64,000 nt of DNA from Quadrisphaera granulorum. GTDB lineage: Bacteria; Actinomycetota; Actinomycetes; Actinomycetales; Quadrisphaeraceae. The notes under the pieces were generated by a model. It did not search any database. It was given only the letters and a program-made list of their open reading frames with translations, and was not told where the DNA came from. Both the position numbers and the translations under genes were made by a program. The stretch is taken from positions 1-64,000 of the forward strand of contig NZ_QGDQ01000002.1 in assembly GCF_003149145.1 (NCBI RefSeq), given 5' to 3'. How positions within the stretch are numbered: position 1 is the stretch's first letter; each line of letters starts with the position of its first letter. This document shows positions 50,298 through 59,689 of the stretch, piece after piece.

Positions 50298-51059
50298 ATG
50301 AGCAGCCCGGCCGCGCCAGATGTCGCTGCGCTGCTGGCTCGCGGCATCGACAGGTCCAGTCCGGTTCCGCTCTACCACCAGCTCGCGGAGCGGCTCCGCG
50401 CCGCCATCGCCGACGGGACGCTGCCCCCGGGGTCACGCCTCGAGAACGAGGTGGCGCTCGCCGGCAAGCTGGGACTGTCACGCCCGACCATGCGCCAGGC
50501 GCTGCAGGAGCTGGTCGACAAGGGCCTTCTCGTGCGACGACGCGGGGTCGGCACCCAGGTGGTGCATCCCCACGTCAACAGGTCGATGGCGCTGACCAGC
50601 CTCCACGACGACCTCGCCCGCAGCGGACGGGTCCCCACCACGGAGGTGCTCGACTACGCGCTGGCACCCGCACCCCGCGAGCTGGCCGAGGCGCTGGCCA
50701 TCGCAGCGGGAGTGGAGGTGGTGACGGTGCGGCGCCTGCGCTCTGCCGACGGTGAACCACTGGCCCTTATGATCAACCACATCCCCGCCAGTACGGCACC
50801 GACGCGCGAGCAGCTCGAGACCGAAGGGCTCTACGAGGCGATGCGGGCCCGCGGCATGCAGTTCCGGGTGGCACGGCAGACCGTAGGCGCCCGTCTCGCC
50901 ACGGCGGCGGAGGCCCGCCTGCTGCACGAGCGGCCGCGCGCGGCGCTGGTGACCATGCACCGCACCGCTTACGACGACGCCGGCTCCGTCATCGAGGTGG
51001 GCGACCACATCTACCGGGCCAGCCGGTACGCCTTCGAGACTACCCTCGTCGACCGCTGA
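50298..51059 (+). CDS. GntR family regulator, HutC/UTRA type
   Basis: The 253-aa protein has a GntR winged helix (PLYHQLAERLRAAIADGTLPPG, LGLSRPTMRQALQELVDKGLL) and a UTRA ligand-binding domain (VTVRRLRSADGEPLALMINHIPA, ending with the GDHIYRASRY strand). UTRA regulators sense sugars, sugar phosphates or amino-acid derivatives. It follows adh by 108 bp in the same direction and may belong to the polyol region, but its target is unknown. Confidence 0.88.
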   Translation: MSSPAAPDVAALLARGIDRSSPVPLYHQLAERLRAAIADGTLPPGSRLENEVALAGKLGLSRPTMRQALQELVDKGLLVRRRGVGTQVVHPHVNRSMALTSLHDDLARSGRVPTTEVLDYALAPAPRELAEALAIAAGVEVVTVRRLRSADGEPLALMINHIPASTAPTREQLETEGLYEAMRARGMQFRVARQTVGARLATAAEARLLHERPRAALVTMHRTAYDDAGSVIEVGDHIYRASRYAFETTLVDR

Positions 51060-51077
51060 GACGGCCGGTCCGGCTGC

Positions 51078-52670
51078 TCAGACGGTGAAGCGCCCGGTGA
51101 GCTCCTGCAACCTGCTCGCGGAGGCGTTCAGGTCAACGGCCATGGACGCGGTCTCGCCGGCACTGCCCTTGTTCTGCTCGGCGCCTGCGGCGATCCCGGC
51201 GATGTTCGCCGAGATCTGCGCCGAGCCGGTGGAGACCTCGGTGACGTTCCTGACCATCTCCGACGTGGTGGCGGACTGCTCCTCCACTGCCGCCGCAATG
51301 GTCGACTGCAGCGCATCGACCTCACCGATGACGTCGCCGATGCCGCTCACCGCGGCGGCAGCCGCCGCCGCGTCACCCTGAGTGGCCGACACCTTGGCGG
51401 TGATGTCCTCGGTGGCCTGCGCCGTCTGACGTGCGAGCTCCTTGACCTCCCCCGCGACGACGGCGAAGCCCTTACCCAGCTCACCAGCGCGAGCCGCCTC
51501 GATGGTCGCGTTCAACGCCAGCAGGTTCGTCTGCTCGGCGATGCTCGTGATGAGCTTGACGACGTCACCGATCTCCTGGCTGGAGGCACCCAGCCGCTCG
51601 ATCGCGTCACCAGCCTGACCCGCAGCGCGGACCGCCGAGGCGGCCATCGTCGAGGCATTGGCGGTAGCCGAAGCGATCTGGGAGATGGCGGCGGTCATCT
51701 CCTCCCCCGCGGCGGCCACGGTGGAGATGGAGACCGTGACCTCCTCGGAGGCGGCAGCCACCACCTGGGACTGGGCGGAGGACTCCTGGGCCCCCGTGGC
51801 GAGCTGGGCCGAGACACCGCTCAGGGAGACAGCGGAGGCGCTCAGAGCCGCCGCCTCGTCGCGGATCTCGCGCATCGCACCGGCGAGCGAGTCCAGAGAG
51901 GCGTCCGTGGACGAGGCGAGCTGGCCGACCTCGTCCTTGCGGACCAGACCCACCCGGCGGTCCAAGCGACCCTGGGCCACCCCGCGCATGACGTCGACGA
52001 CCCGGGCCAGCGGACGCGTCACGGAGCGAGCCACCGTGAAGGCGATGCCGACGGCGAGCGCCAGGGCGACCACGGCGCACGCGACGAGCACAGCGACCGC
52101 CGTGCGGTGGTCAGCGCGGCCGTCAGCGGCGATGCGCAGCGCCGCCTGCTTCTCGGTCTTCGTCAGCTCCTCCAGGGCCGCGCTCGCGGCGGACGCGGCG
52201 GGGTCGGCGTTCGTCGTCCTCACGGTCACGAAGCCTGTGAGGTCGTTGGCCTCGGCCAGCGGGACCAGCTGGTCGGCCACCGTCCGCCAGGTGCCGAGCG
52301 CCGTGGTGAACGCCTCCTGCTGGGCCTTGCTGCCGGACGGGTCGCTGTCGAGGTAGGCCTTCCAGCGGACGTCGAGCTCCTTCTGGTCAGCGGCCAAACG
52401 GTCCAGCGCCTTCTGGGTGCCAGCGGCATCAGGCGTGAGCGCGGCATTGGCCAGGTCGAGCTGCACCTGGGTGAAGGCCTTGGCGGCGATGTCGGCGGCG
52501 TCCACGGACTCCAGCCCGCTCGTCGCGAGGTAGTCCATCCGCTCCTGGGCCGCCCCGAGGCGGCTGATGCCCAAGCCGGAGACCACGGCCAGGAGCAGGC
52601 ACACGACACCGAAGCCGACGTAGAGCTTGTGAGCGATCTTCAAATCGGCGATGCGACGCATCTCTCTCAC
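51078..52670 (-). CDS. Methyl-accepting chemotaxis protein, 4HB type (MCP 2)
   Basis: The 530-aa receptor has a first membrane helix (LYVGFGVVCLLLAVVSGLGI), a four-helix-bundle sensor, a second helix (AVLVACAVVALALAVGIAF), HAMP and a signalling domain with the tip [30 protein letters not shown]. The C terminus is LTGRFTV, identical to MCP 3. A FliA-type promoter lies about 52 bp upstream. The sensor bundle is diverged from the other two MCPs, so the stimulus differs. Confidence 0.95.
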   Translation of the reverse strand: MREMRRIADLKIAHKLYVGFGVVCLLLAVVSGLGISRLGAAQERMDYLATSGLESVDAADIAAKAFTQVQLDLANAALTPDAAGTQKALDRLAADQKELDVRWKAYLDSDPSGSKAQQEAFTTALGTWRTVADQLVPLAEANDLTGFVTVRTTNADPAASAASAALEELTKTEKQAALRIAADGRADHRTAVAVLVACAVVALALAVGIAFTVARSVTRPLARVVDVMRGVAQGRLDRRVGLVRKDEVGQLASSTDASLDSLAGAMREIRDEAAALSASAVSLSGVSAQLATGAQESSAQSQVVAAASEEVTVSISTVAAAGEEMTAAISQIASATANASTMAASAVRAAGQAGDAIERLGASSQEIGDVVKLITSIAEQTNLLALNATIEAARAGELGKGFAVVAGEVKELARQTAQATEDITAKVSATQGDAAAAAAAVSGIGDVIGEVDALQSTIAAAVEEQSATTSEMVRNVTEVSTGSAQISANIAGIAAGAEQNKGSAGETASMAVDLNASASRLQELTGRFTV

Positions 52671-52721
52671 CTCCTGCTCGAGACTGGGTAGGTCCGCTGC
52701 TCGGACAGACCCCTGTTCAGG

Positions 52722-52749
52722 ACATCGGAACTCTCAGCGCCCTTTTGAC
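52722..52749 (-). promoter_or_regulatory. FliA-type promoter of MCP 2
   Basis: GTCA (52746-52749), a 16-bp spacer and TCCGATGT (52722-52729) on the minus strand match the other FliA sites, with two weaker positions. Confidence 0.55.
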
Positions 52750-52812
52750 CTTGCACGCACAGCGACGGACGGCCGCCCGTGATGATCGGTCGGGGCGCTC
52801 CGGAACCCTGGC

Positions 52813-54399
52813 TCAGACGGTGAAGCGTCCGGTCAGCTCCTGCAGCCGACTCGCCGCGGAGGCCAGGTCACCCGCCGTGGTGGCGGTGTGACCCGCGGAC
52901 TCGCGGTTCTGCTCGGTGCCCGCGGCGATGTCGGAGACGTTCTCCGAGATCTGCGCCGAGCCGGTGGCGACCTCGGTGACGTTCCTGACCATCTCCGACG
53001 TGGTGGCCGACTGCTCCTCCACGGCCGCGGCGATGGTGGCCTGCACCTCATCGATACGGGCGATGACGTCGCTGATCTGGGTCACGGCGGCCGCCGCTGC
53101 GGCGGCGTCGTTCTGGGTGGCCGAGACCTTGCCGACGATCTCGTCGGTGGCCTGCGCGGTCTGACGGGCCAGCTCCTTGACCTCACCGGCCACCACGGCG
53201 AAGCCCTTGCCGAGCTCTCCGGCCCGGGCGGCTTCGATGGTGGCGTTCAAGGCAAGCAGGTTGGTCTGCTCGGCGATGGAGGTAATGAGCTTGACGACAT
53301 CACCGATCTCGCGGGAGGACACCCCGAGCCGCTCGATGGCCTGACCCGCCGACCCGGCTGCGCCTACCGCAGACGTGGCCATCTGGGAGGCCTCGCTCGT
53401 GGCCGAGGCGATCTGCGCGATCGCCGCGGTCATCTCCTCACCGGCGGCGGCGACGGTGGCGATCGAGACGGTGACCTCCTCGGATGCTGCGGCGACCACC
53501 TGGGTCTGGCTGGCGGCGTCCTGCACGCCGGAGGCCATCTGCGCGGAGACGCTGCTCAGCGTCGCCGAAGAGGCTGCCAGTGCCTGAGCCTCGGTGGTGA
53601 TCTCGCGCATGGCCGCCGACAGGGCGTCCAGTGACTCGTCGGTGGAACCCGCGAGCTGACCGATCTCGTCCTTGCGCTGCAGTCCGACCCGGCGGTCCAA
53701 CCGGCCCTGAGCGACGCTCTTCATGATTCCGACGACCTTGGACAGCGGGCTGGTGATGGAGCGGGACACCATGACCCCGATGACCACGGCCAGGACGACG
53801 GCGAGCGCCGAGATCCCGATGAGGAGAGCCAGCGCGGCGCGGTAGGCGCTCCGGCCCTCCTCCGCGATAGCCAGAGCAGCGCTGGTCTCAGTCTCCACGA
53901 GCGTCGTCAGCGCGGCCTCAGTGTCGGCAGCCGCGGGGATCATCGTGTCGGCCCGGGCCTGCATGAAGTCGTCCAGGTCAGAGTTGATCGCCAGGGGCTT
54001 CGCCTTCTCCCACGCCGCGATGAACCGGGCGGCCGCTGTCGTGTAGGCCTCCTGCTCGGCCTTCGAACTCGCGGGGTCGGTGCCCAGGTACTCCGTCCAC
54101 GCTTGGTCGAGGGCTTTCTCTTCGGCCTGCAAGTCCTGGAGAGCCTTCTGGGTACTCGCCTCGTCGACGGCCAGGGCGACCGCGAGGCCATCGAGGCGGA
54201 TCGCGCGGAACGCCAGTGCGGTCTGCTTGGCCGCGGACACCGACGCGATGCCGCTACCGGCGAGGTACTCGGTGGTCTCCTGCGCCTTCTGGAGCCGGAA
54301 GACCCCGACGCCACTCACCACGAGCAGGAGAAGACAGACAGTGGCGAAGCCGGCCGCAAGCTTGTGCGCAACCCGAAGATCAGCGAATCGCTGGAACAC
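52813..54399 (-). CDS. Methyl-accepting chemotaxis protein, 4HB type (MCP 3)
   Basis: The 528-aa receptor has the same plan as MCP 2: membrane helices near 12-32 and 190-212, 4HB sensor, HAMP and an almost identical signalling domain ([31 protein letters not shown]). The GTG at 54399 follows GGGAGACC. It lies upstream of MCP 2 in the same direction with a 142-bp gap that contains the MCP 2 promoter. The two genes look like a tandem duplication with diverged sensors. Confidence 0.95.
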   Translation of the reverse strand: MFQRFADLRVAHKLAAGFATVCLLLLVVSGVGVFRLQKAQETTEYLAGSGIASVSAAKQTALAFRAIRLDGLAVALAVDEASTQKALQDLQAEEKALDQAWTEYLGTDPASSKAEQEAYTTAAARFIAAWEKAKPLAINSDLDDFMQARADTMIPAAADTEAALTTLVETETSAALAIAEEGRSAYRAALALLIGISALAVVLAVVIGVMVSRSITSPLSKVVGIMKSVAQGRLDRRVGLQRKDEIGQLAGSTDESLDALSAAMREITTEAQALAASSATLSSVSAQMASGVQDAASQTQVVAAASEEVTVSIATVAAAGEEMTAAIAQIASATSEASQMATSAVGAAGSAGQAIERLGVSSREIGDVVKLITSIAEQTNLLALNATIEAARAGELGKGFAVVAGEVKELARQTAQATDEIVGKVSATQNDAAAAAAAVTQISDVIARIDEVQATIAAAVEEQSATTSEMVRNVTEVATGSAQISENVSDIAAGTEQNRESAGHTATTAGDLASAASRLQELTGRFTV

Positions 54400-54442
54400 G
54401 AGGTCTCCCGAGGACGTGGACGTGGCGGTGCTGACAACAAGA

Positions 54443-54874
54443 TCATCGACACCCGCCTCCCACTCTTTCGATCATCCTCCGTCTGCCCTTCGGGAGATAC
54501 CGGAGAACCTGACGCCTGAGCGGTGGACGCCCCCTCGGGAGGGCCCCGTTGCGTACGCGCCCCGCACCGGACCACTTCCTCTTGACCTCCACCGCGACGT
54601 GATGCGCCCCGCACCGGAGTGCGTCCGCACCGTGGTGGGGCTCGCGCTGCCACTCGTCGAGCAGGACTGGTGGGGTCGCTCGAACGACTCGTTCGGGGTC
54701 GGCCAAGAACAGCTCGCGTGTCGCCGGCTCGTCCAGGCGGACGGTGGTGGATGCTCGCTGGCTCGCCGTAGCGGTCTTCCCGACACCCTTCGGACCATTG
54801 AGGCAGAGGGCGGGCAGCGCCACGAGGAGGTCGTCGAGCTCGTCGTCGATGACGCGCCGCCGGTAGCCGTCCAC
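54443..54874 (-). pseudogene. Remnant of an AAA_14/DUF4143 ATPase
   Basis: The first 75 residues have the family start, YRRRVIDDELDDLLVALPALCLNGPKGVGKTATA (Walker A GPKGVGKT) and Walker B VLLDEWQRE. Full-length members have about 400 residues. Here the sequence jumps to VAVEVK, which resembles a segment of the C-terminal nuclease-like domain, and then runs out in a shifted frame. This indicates a large internal deletion and probable loss of function. The upstream region keeps short CTATAG and TCTAG palindromes (about 54900-54930). Confidence 0.65.
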
Positions 54875-54948
54875 CTCTCAGGACGACCTTGAGCAGCCTT
54901 TCTAGGCTACCTATAGCAGGCCCTCTAGACGACCATCAGCAGAACCCG

Positions 54949-54980
54949 TGGGCCCGGGGAGGCCGGGCCCCCCGGGCCCA
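54949..54980 (-). terminator. Terminator after ppsA
   Basis: TGGGCCCGGGG (54949-54959) pairs perfectly with 54970-54980 around a 10-nt loop, 5 bp past the ppsA stop. Confidence 0.8.
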
Positions 54981-54985
54981 GGACC

Positions 54986-57436
54986 TCAGCGGGCTCCCGC
55001 TGCCTCGGGCCGCAGGTCAAGGAGCAGGGGCGCCTCGACGTCGTCCCCCGCCGCCGGAGGCGCGCTGGTGGCGCGCTCGGCGAGGCGCAGCCAGGTGGCC
55101 ACCACCGTGTCGGGGTTGAGCGAGACCGACGAGATGCCCTGGTCGACCAGCCACTCCGCGAGGTCGGGGTGGTCACTGGGGCCCTGACCACAGATGCCCA
55201 CGTACTTCCCGCGCTCGCGCGCCGCACTGATGGCCATCGAGAGCAGCTTGAGGACGGCGGGGTCGCGCTCGTCGAAGCCGGCCGCCACGAGGGCGCTGTC
55301 CCTGTCGAGGCCGAGGGTGAGCTGCGTCATGTCGTTGGAACCGATAGAGAAGCCGTCGAAGTGCTCGAGGAACTCCTCCGCCAGCAGCGCGTTGGAGGGC
55401 AGCTCGCACATCATGACGACCTCGAGCCCGTTCTCTCCTCGCACGAGGCCGTTCTGCGCGAGCAGCTCGACCACCGCCTCGCCCTCGGTGACCGTCCGCA
55501 CGAACGGCACCATGATCTTGACGTTGGTGAAGCCCATCGCGTCGCGGACGTGCTTGAGGGCTTCGCACTCCATCTCGAAGCAGGGCGTGAAGTCGGGCGA
55601 GAGGTACCGCGAGGCGCCGCGGTAGCCCAGCATCGGGTTCTCCTCGTGCGGCTCGTAGAGCTCCCCGGCCACGAGGTTGGCGTACTCGTTGGACTTGAAG
55701 TCGCTCAGGCGCACGATGACCGGCTCGGGCCAGAACGCCGCGGCGATGGTGGAGACCCCTTCGGCCACCCGGCGCACGAAGTACTCCCGCGGCGAGGGGT
55801 GCGCGGCGGTGCGCTGGTCGATCTGCGCAGCGACGTCCTCGGGCAGCTGGTCGCGCTCGAGCAGCGCGCGCGGGTGCACGCCGATCTGCCGGTTGATGAT
55901 GAACTCCAACCGCGCTAGGCCGACCCCGGCGTTCGGCAGGCGGGAGAAGGAAAACGCCTGGTCGGGCGTCCCGACGTTCATCATGATCTTGACCGGGCTC
56001 TCGGGCATCGAGTCCAGCTGGGTGACGACCTCCTCGAAGGGAAGCAGCCCCTCGTAGACGAGCCCGGTGTCACCCTCGGCGCACGAGACAGTCACCTCGG
56101 TGCCCTCGGCCAGCAGACGCGTGGCATCACCGGTACCGACGACGGCGGGGATACCGAGCTCGCGAGCGATGATCGCGGCGTGGCAGGTGCGCCCGCCACG
56201 GTCGGTGACGATGGCGCTGGCCCGCTTCATGATCGGCTCCCAGTCGGGATCGGTCATGTCGGCCACGAGCACGTCGCCCGCGCGGAACTCGTGCATCTGC
56301 TCCACGCTGCGTAGCACTCTCACCGCACCAGCGCCGATGCGCTGGCCGATGGCCCGTCCGGAGACCAGCACGTCACTGCTGCCCTGCAGCTCGAAGCGGC
56401 GCAGCGCCCCGTGACCGGTCCGCGAGACCACCGTCTCGGGCCGCGCCTGGAGTACGTACAACTGGCCGTCAAGGCCGTCCTTGGCCCACTCGACGTCCAT
56501 CGGACGGCCGTAGTGCTCCTCGATGACAAGGGCGTGCCGAGCGAGCTGCTCCACCTCCTCATCGGTGAGCGAGAAACGCAACCGCTGCTCGGCGGGCACG
56601 TCCTCGAAGGCAGTGCTGGCCCCGGCCACGCGGGAGTCGGTGTAGCGCATGGCGATCGCCTTCTCCCCCACCGAGCGGCTCAGCACCGCCGGCCGCCCGG
56701 CGCGCAGCGCCCGCTTGGAGACGTAGAACTCATCGGGGTTCACCGCCCCCTGCACCACGGCCTCACCAAGACCGTAGGAGCTGGTTACGAAGACCACCTC
56801 GTCGAAACCGGACTCAGTGTCCACCGTGAAGAGGACGCCGGACGCGCCCACGTCGGACCTCACCATGCGCTGCACACCCGCGGACAGCGCGACGTCGTGG
56901 TCGAAGCCGTGGTGGGCCCGGTAGGCGATGGCCCGGTCGTTGTAGAGGGAGGCGTAGACGCTGCGGACGGCGGCGAGCACGTTCTCCACCCCGCCCACGT
57001 TGAGGAACGTCTCCTGCTGGCCCGCGAAGGAGGCGTCGGGCAGATCCTCGGCGGTAGCCGAGGAGCGCACCGCCCACGTCACCGCATCGGGGTCGGGCTC
57101 GCGCTCCAGCAGCGCGGCGTAGGCGCGGCGGATCTCGGCCTCGAGATCGGCGGGGAACGGCTGCTCCTCCACCCAGCCGCGCACCTGCGCCCCGACACGT
57201 GCCAGCTGGGTAACGTCCTCGACGTCGACGGCGTTGACGGCGTCGATGATGCGGGCGTCCAGCCCCTCGTGCGCCAGGAACCGCCGGTAGGCGTCGGAGG
57301 TGGTGGCAAAGCCACCGGGCACCTTCACCCCCAGCGAGGCAAGGTGGCTGACCATCTCCCCGAGGGAGGCGTTCTTGCCACCGACCCGGGGCAGGTCGGC
57401 CATGGTGATCTGCTCGAACCACAGGACGTCGGTCAT
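54986..57436 (-). CDS. ppsA: Phosphoenolpyruvate synthase
   Basis: PpsA makes PEP, AMP and phosphate from pyruvate and ATP, allowing gluconeogenesis. The 816-aa protein has the ATP-binding N domain ([34 protein letters not shown]), the phosphohistidine domain with His419 in [23 protein letters not shown], and the PEP/pyruvate barrel ([43 protein letters not shown]). Thr417, two residues before the His, is the site phosphorylated by the regulatory protein encoded just upstream. The ATG at 57436 overlaps that gene's stop by 4 bp. Confidence 0.96.
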   Translation of the reverse strand: MTDVLWFEQITMADLPRVGGKNASLGEMVSHLASLGVKVPGGFATTSDAYRRFLAHEGLDARIIDAVNAVDVEDVTQLARVGAQVRGWVEEQPFPADLEAEIRRAYAALLEREPDPDAVTWAVRSSATAEDLPDASFAGQQETFLNVGGVENVLAAVRSVYASLYNDRAIAYRAHHGFDHDVALSAGVQRMVRSDVGASGVLFTVDTESGFDEVVFVTSSYGLGEAVVQGAVNPDEFYVSKRALRAGRPAVLSRSVGEKAIAMRYTDSRVAGASTAFEDVPAEQRLRFSLTDEEVEQLARHALVIEEHYGRPMDVEWAKDGLDGQLYVLQARPETVVSRTGHGALRRFELQGSSDVLVSGRAIGQRIGAGAVRVLRSVEQMHEFRAGDVLVADMTDPDWEPIMKRASAIVTDRGGRTCHAAIIARELGIPAVVGTGDATRLLAEGTEVTVSCAEGDTGLVYEGLLPFEEVVTQLDSMPESPVKIMMNVGTPDQAFSFSRLPNAGVGLARLEFIINRQIGVHPRALLERDQLPEDVAAQIDQRTAAHPSPREYFVRRVAEGVSTIAAAFWPEPVIVRLSDFKSNEYANLVAGELYEPHEENPMLGYRGASRYLSPDFTPCFEMECEALKHVRDAMGFTNVKIMVPFVRTVTEGEAVVELLAQNGLVRGENGLEVVMMCELPSNALLAEEFLEHFDGFSIGSNDMTQLTLGLDRDSALVAAGFDERDPAVLKLLSMAISAARERGKYVGICGQGPSDHPDLAEWLVDQGISSVSLNPDTVVATWLRLAERATSAPPAAGDDVEAPLLLDLRPEAAGAR

Positions 57437-58266
57437 GACGGCTCTTCTCCGGACAGGCGCTCGCGGCGCAGCTCGAGGGACTGGAGGATCACGGCGGACA
57501 TCTCCTCCACGCTCTTGGTGGAGGAGTTCACGAAGGGGACGCGGTTGCGCTGGTAGAGCTGCTCGGCGCGGCGCAGCTCGAGCGTGCACTGCGCGAGGCT
57601 GGCGTAGCGGGACTGCGGGCGGCGCTCGTGCCGCACCTGGCTGAGCCGCAGTGGCGTGGTGGTCACCCCGAAGCAGCGGTGCGTGTAGGGGGCGATGAGC
57701 GGCGGCAGGCCGTCGGTGGGGAAGTCGTCGTCGGTGAGCGGGTAGTTGGCCACGAGCACCCCGTGCTGCAGCGCGAGGTACATCGTCGTGGGCGTCTTCC
57801 CGCACCGGCTCGGCGCCACGATGATCACCTCCGCTTGGTCGAGGGCACGGGCGCTCTGCCCGTCGTCGTGCTCGATGGCGAACTCCACCGCTCGCATCCG
57901 CGCGAAGTAGGCGGTGGTGTCGCCCAGGGTGTGGAACTGCCCGAGCTGCTCGGACGCCGTCGTCCCGAGCACCTCCTCCAGCTCGGTGAGGTGCCCACCG
58001 AGCAGGTCGATGCGGGCCCCCGGTGCCGCGGCCAGCGCCGCCCGCACCGCCGGGTCCTTCACCGTGGTGAAGACGATCGGCGCGAGGCCGGCCGCCTCGG
58101 CGCGCTCCAGCGCCTTCACCATCTGCGCGGCGCCCGAGGCCCCGGAGACGAACGGCAGCGTCCGTCGCTGGAACTGCACCCCGGGGAAGTTGGCGAGCAG
58201 TGCGCTACCGAGGGTCTGGGCGGTGATGCCGGTGCCGTCGGAGACGAAGAACGCCGCGCGGCGCAC
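57433..58266 (-). CDS. ppsR: PEP synthase regulatory protein (kinase/pyrophosphorylase, DUF299)
   Basis: This bifunctional enzyme inactivates PEP synthase by ADP-dependent Thr phosphorylation and reactivates it by phosphorolysis. The protein has [21 protein letters not shown] at the N terminus, the P-loop [19 protein letters not shown], and NYPL with a basic end. GTG at 58266 gives 277 aa, the usual family length; an ORF start at 58350 would add a Pro-rich lead that overlaps the upstream gene. The coupled order with ppsA supports the assignment. Confidence 0.9.
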   Translation of the reverse strand: MRRAAFFVSDGTGITAQTLGSALLANFPGVQFQRRTLPFVSGASGAAQMVKALERAEAAGLAPIVFTTVKDPAVRAALAAAPGARIDLLGGHLTELEEVLGTTASEQLGQFHTLGDTTAYFARMRAVEFAIEHDDGQSARALDQAEVIIVAPSRCGKTPTTMYLALQHGVLVANYPLTDDDFPTDGLPPLIAPYTHRCFGVTTTPLRLSQVRHERRPQSRYASLAQCTLELRRAEQLYQRNRVPFVNSSTKSVEEMSAVILQSLELRRERLSGEEPS

Positions 58267-58316
58267 CGGTGGCGCGCCCGGAGGTGGTGAAGGGTCCGGT
58301 GGGTCTGGCTGCGCCG

Positions 58317-59027
58317 TCAGGCCCACGCGACCGGGGAGCCGCAGGTCCACACCTCGGTGCCGGAGCGCAGCTCACCGGCGAAGCGGGTACCGCACGGCCA
58401 GGGGACGTCGTCGCGTACGGGCTGGCCGTCCTCGTCGTCGAGGGGCAGACCCACCGAGTGCACGTACGCCGTCCACGGCGCACCGTCCTCGATGCGCCGC
58501 AGCGGGCCGGCGCCCACTTCGGCGCGCTCCTGGAGGGCCAGCACCGCGACGAGCGAATCGGTGACCAGCACGCCCAGGGCGCCCGTCGGCAGGGCGAACG
58601 GGACCAACCACGCGGTGCGTCCGCGGCTGACGCCGGAGAAAGCACGCAGCACGTGCGCCTCGACGGTGGCCTCGTCGGGGTTCCCCTCGAGGCTGCCGGC
58701 CGGCTCCGGGGCGGTGGCGAGTTCCAGGTCGTGCAGCTCGCGATGTGCGGCGGGGAGCAGGTCCTCCAGGCGCAGCTCCGACAGGTCGGCACGCGAGTCG
58801 GTGCGAGAGGCGGTCGCGTGCGGTACCTCGAGCATGCCGCGACGCACCCCGGCGGCGACCAGCCGGTGCCGCTGCGCGCTCGTGCCGTCGACCAGCTCCA
58901 CGGTGACCGGCCGCAGGATCCTGCGGACCCGGGCCTCCCAGACGTGAACGTCGCGGGAGGTGGCCGCGCGGGAGGTGGCCGCGCGGGGGGCGGTCGTGGT
59001 GGCACTGCGGTGGGCCAGGACGGTCAC
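58317..59027 (-). CDS. Hypothetical protein upstream of ppsR (236 aa)
   Basis: I do not recognise a family. The GTG at 59027 (MTVLAHRSATTTAP) has GAGGAG 6 nt upstream, better than the longer start at 59135. Near the N terminus RAATSRAATSR comes from a short tandem DNA repeat. The remainder has alternating strands and helices (VWEARVRRILRPVTVELVDGT, TAWLVPFALPTGALGVLVTDSLVAV, then a Cys-containing end). It is soluble and lies 50 bp before ppsR in the same direction. Confidence 0.6.
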   Translation of the reverse strand: MTVLAHRSATTTAPRAATSRAATSRDVHVWEARVRRILRPVTVELVDGTSAQRHRLVAAGVRRGMLEVPHATASRTDSRADLSELRLEDLLPAAHRELHDLELATAPEPAGSLEGNPDEATVEAHVLRAFSGVSRGRTAWLVPFALPTGALGVLVTDSLVAVLALQERAEVGAGPLRRIEDGAPWTAYVHSVGLPLDDEDGQPVRDDVPWPCGTRFAGELRSGTEVWTCGSPVAWA

Positions 59028-59189
59028 GCTGTCTCCTCGTGGTCCGGACGACGGGTTCATGAGCATGACCGTGGAGGAGGCGAGATCACCAGGGGTTGAT
59101 GACGTCAAGAAATGCACTTCTTGCGCTCCCGTCATGCATGACAGAGCGCGACCATTCAGTCACTCCGACCGAAAACCGCCTGCGCGGAT

Positions 59190-59663
59190 TCAGGCCGGTT
59201 CGTTGACGCGCGGGAACGCCGCAGCGGGCATGCGGTGCCGCGGCACCCTGTCGCGGGCGTAGGTGACCTCGGTGTAGCCGTGCGGGGCGGGCCGGCCGTC
59301 GTCGCCGAGGTTGACGAACACGATCTCGTCGATGGTGACGATCTCCTCGCGGGTCACCATGTTGCGGACCTCGGCGCGCAGGGTCAGCGACGTCCGCCCG
59401 AACCGCACCACGCGCAGGCCGAGCTCGATGAGATCGCCGACCTGCGCGGGCGCGCTGAACGCCGCCGACGAGATGAGCTTGGTGACCACCCGGTAGCTGC
59501 CCAACTGGAGGAACGCGTAGATCGACGCCTCCTCGTCGACCCAACGCACGATGCTGCCCGCGGACGTGGTCCCGTTGGCGTTGAGGTGCTCGGGTCGCAC
59601 CCACGTCCGTGTGCGGAAGCTGATGGGCGCGACGTCCTCAGCACCCTCTACAGAGCCGATCAC
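59190..59663 (-). CDS. Acyl-CoA thioesterase (hotdog fold)
   Basis: The 157-aa protein has the hotdog thioesterase signature HLNANGTTSAGSIVRWVDEEASIYAFL, followed by LISSAAFSAPAQVGDLIELGLRVVRFGRTSLTLRAEVRN. These YciA/BACH-like enzymes hydrolyse acyl-CoA to free acid and CoA; the chain-length preference cannot be read. The GTG at 59663 is 26 bp after the stop of the receptor-like gene in the same direction, so it could be the last gene of that operon. Confidence 0.85.
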   Translation of the reverse strand: MIGSVEGAEDVAPISFRTRTWVRPEHLNANGTTSAGSIVRWVDEEASIYAFLQLGSYRVVTKLISSAAFSAPAQVGDLIELGLRVVRFGRTSLTLRAEVRNMVTREEIVTIDEIVFVNLGDDGRPAPHGYTEVTYARDRVPRHRMPAAAFPRVNEPA

Positions 59664-59689
59664 GCCACCGAAACTACCTGGCCTCCCCC

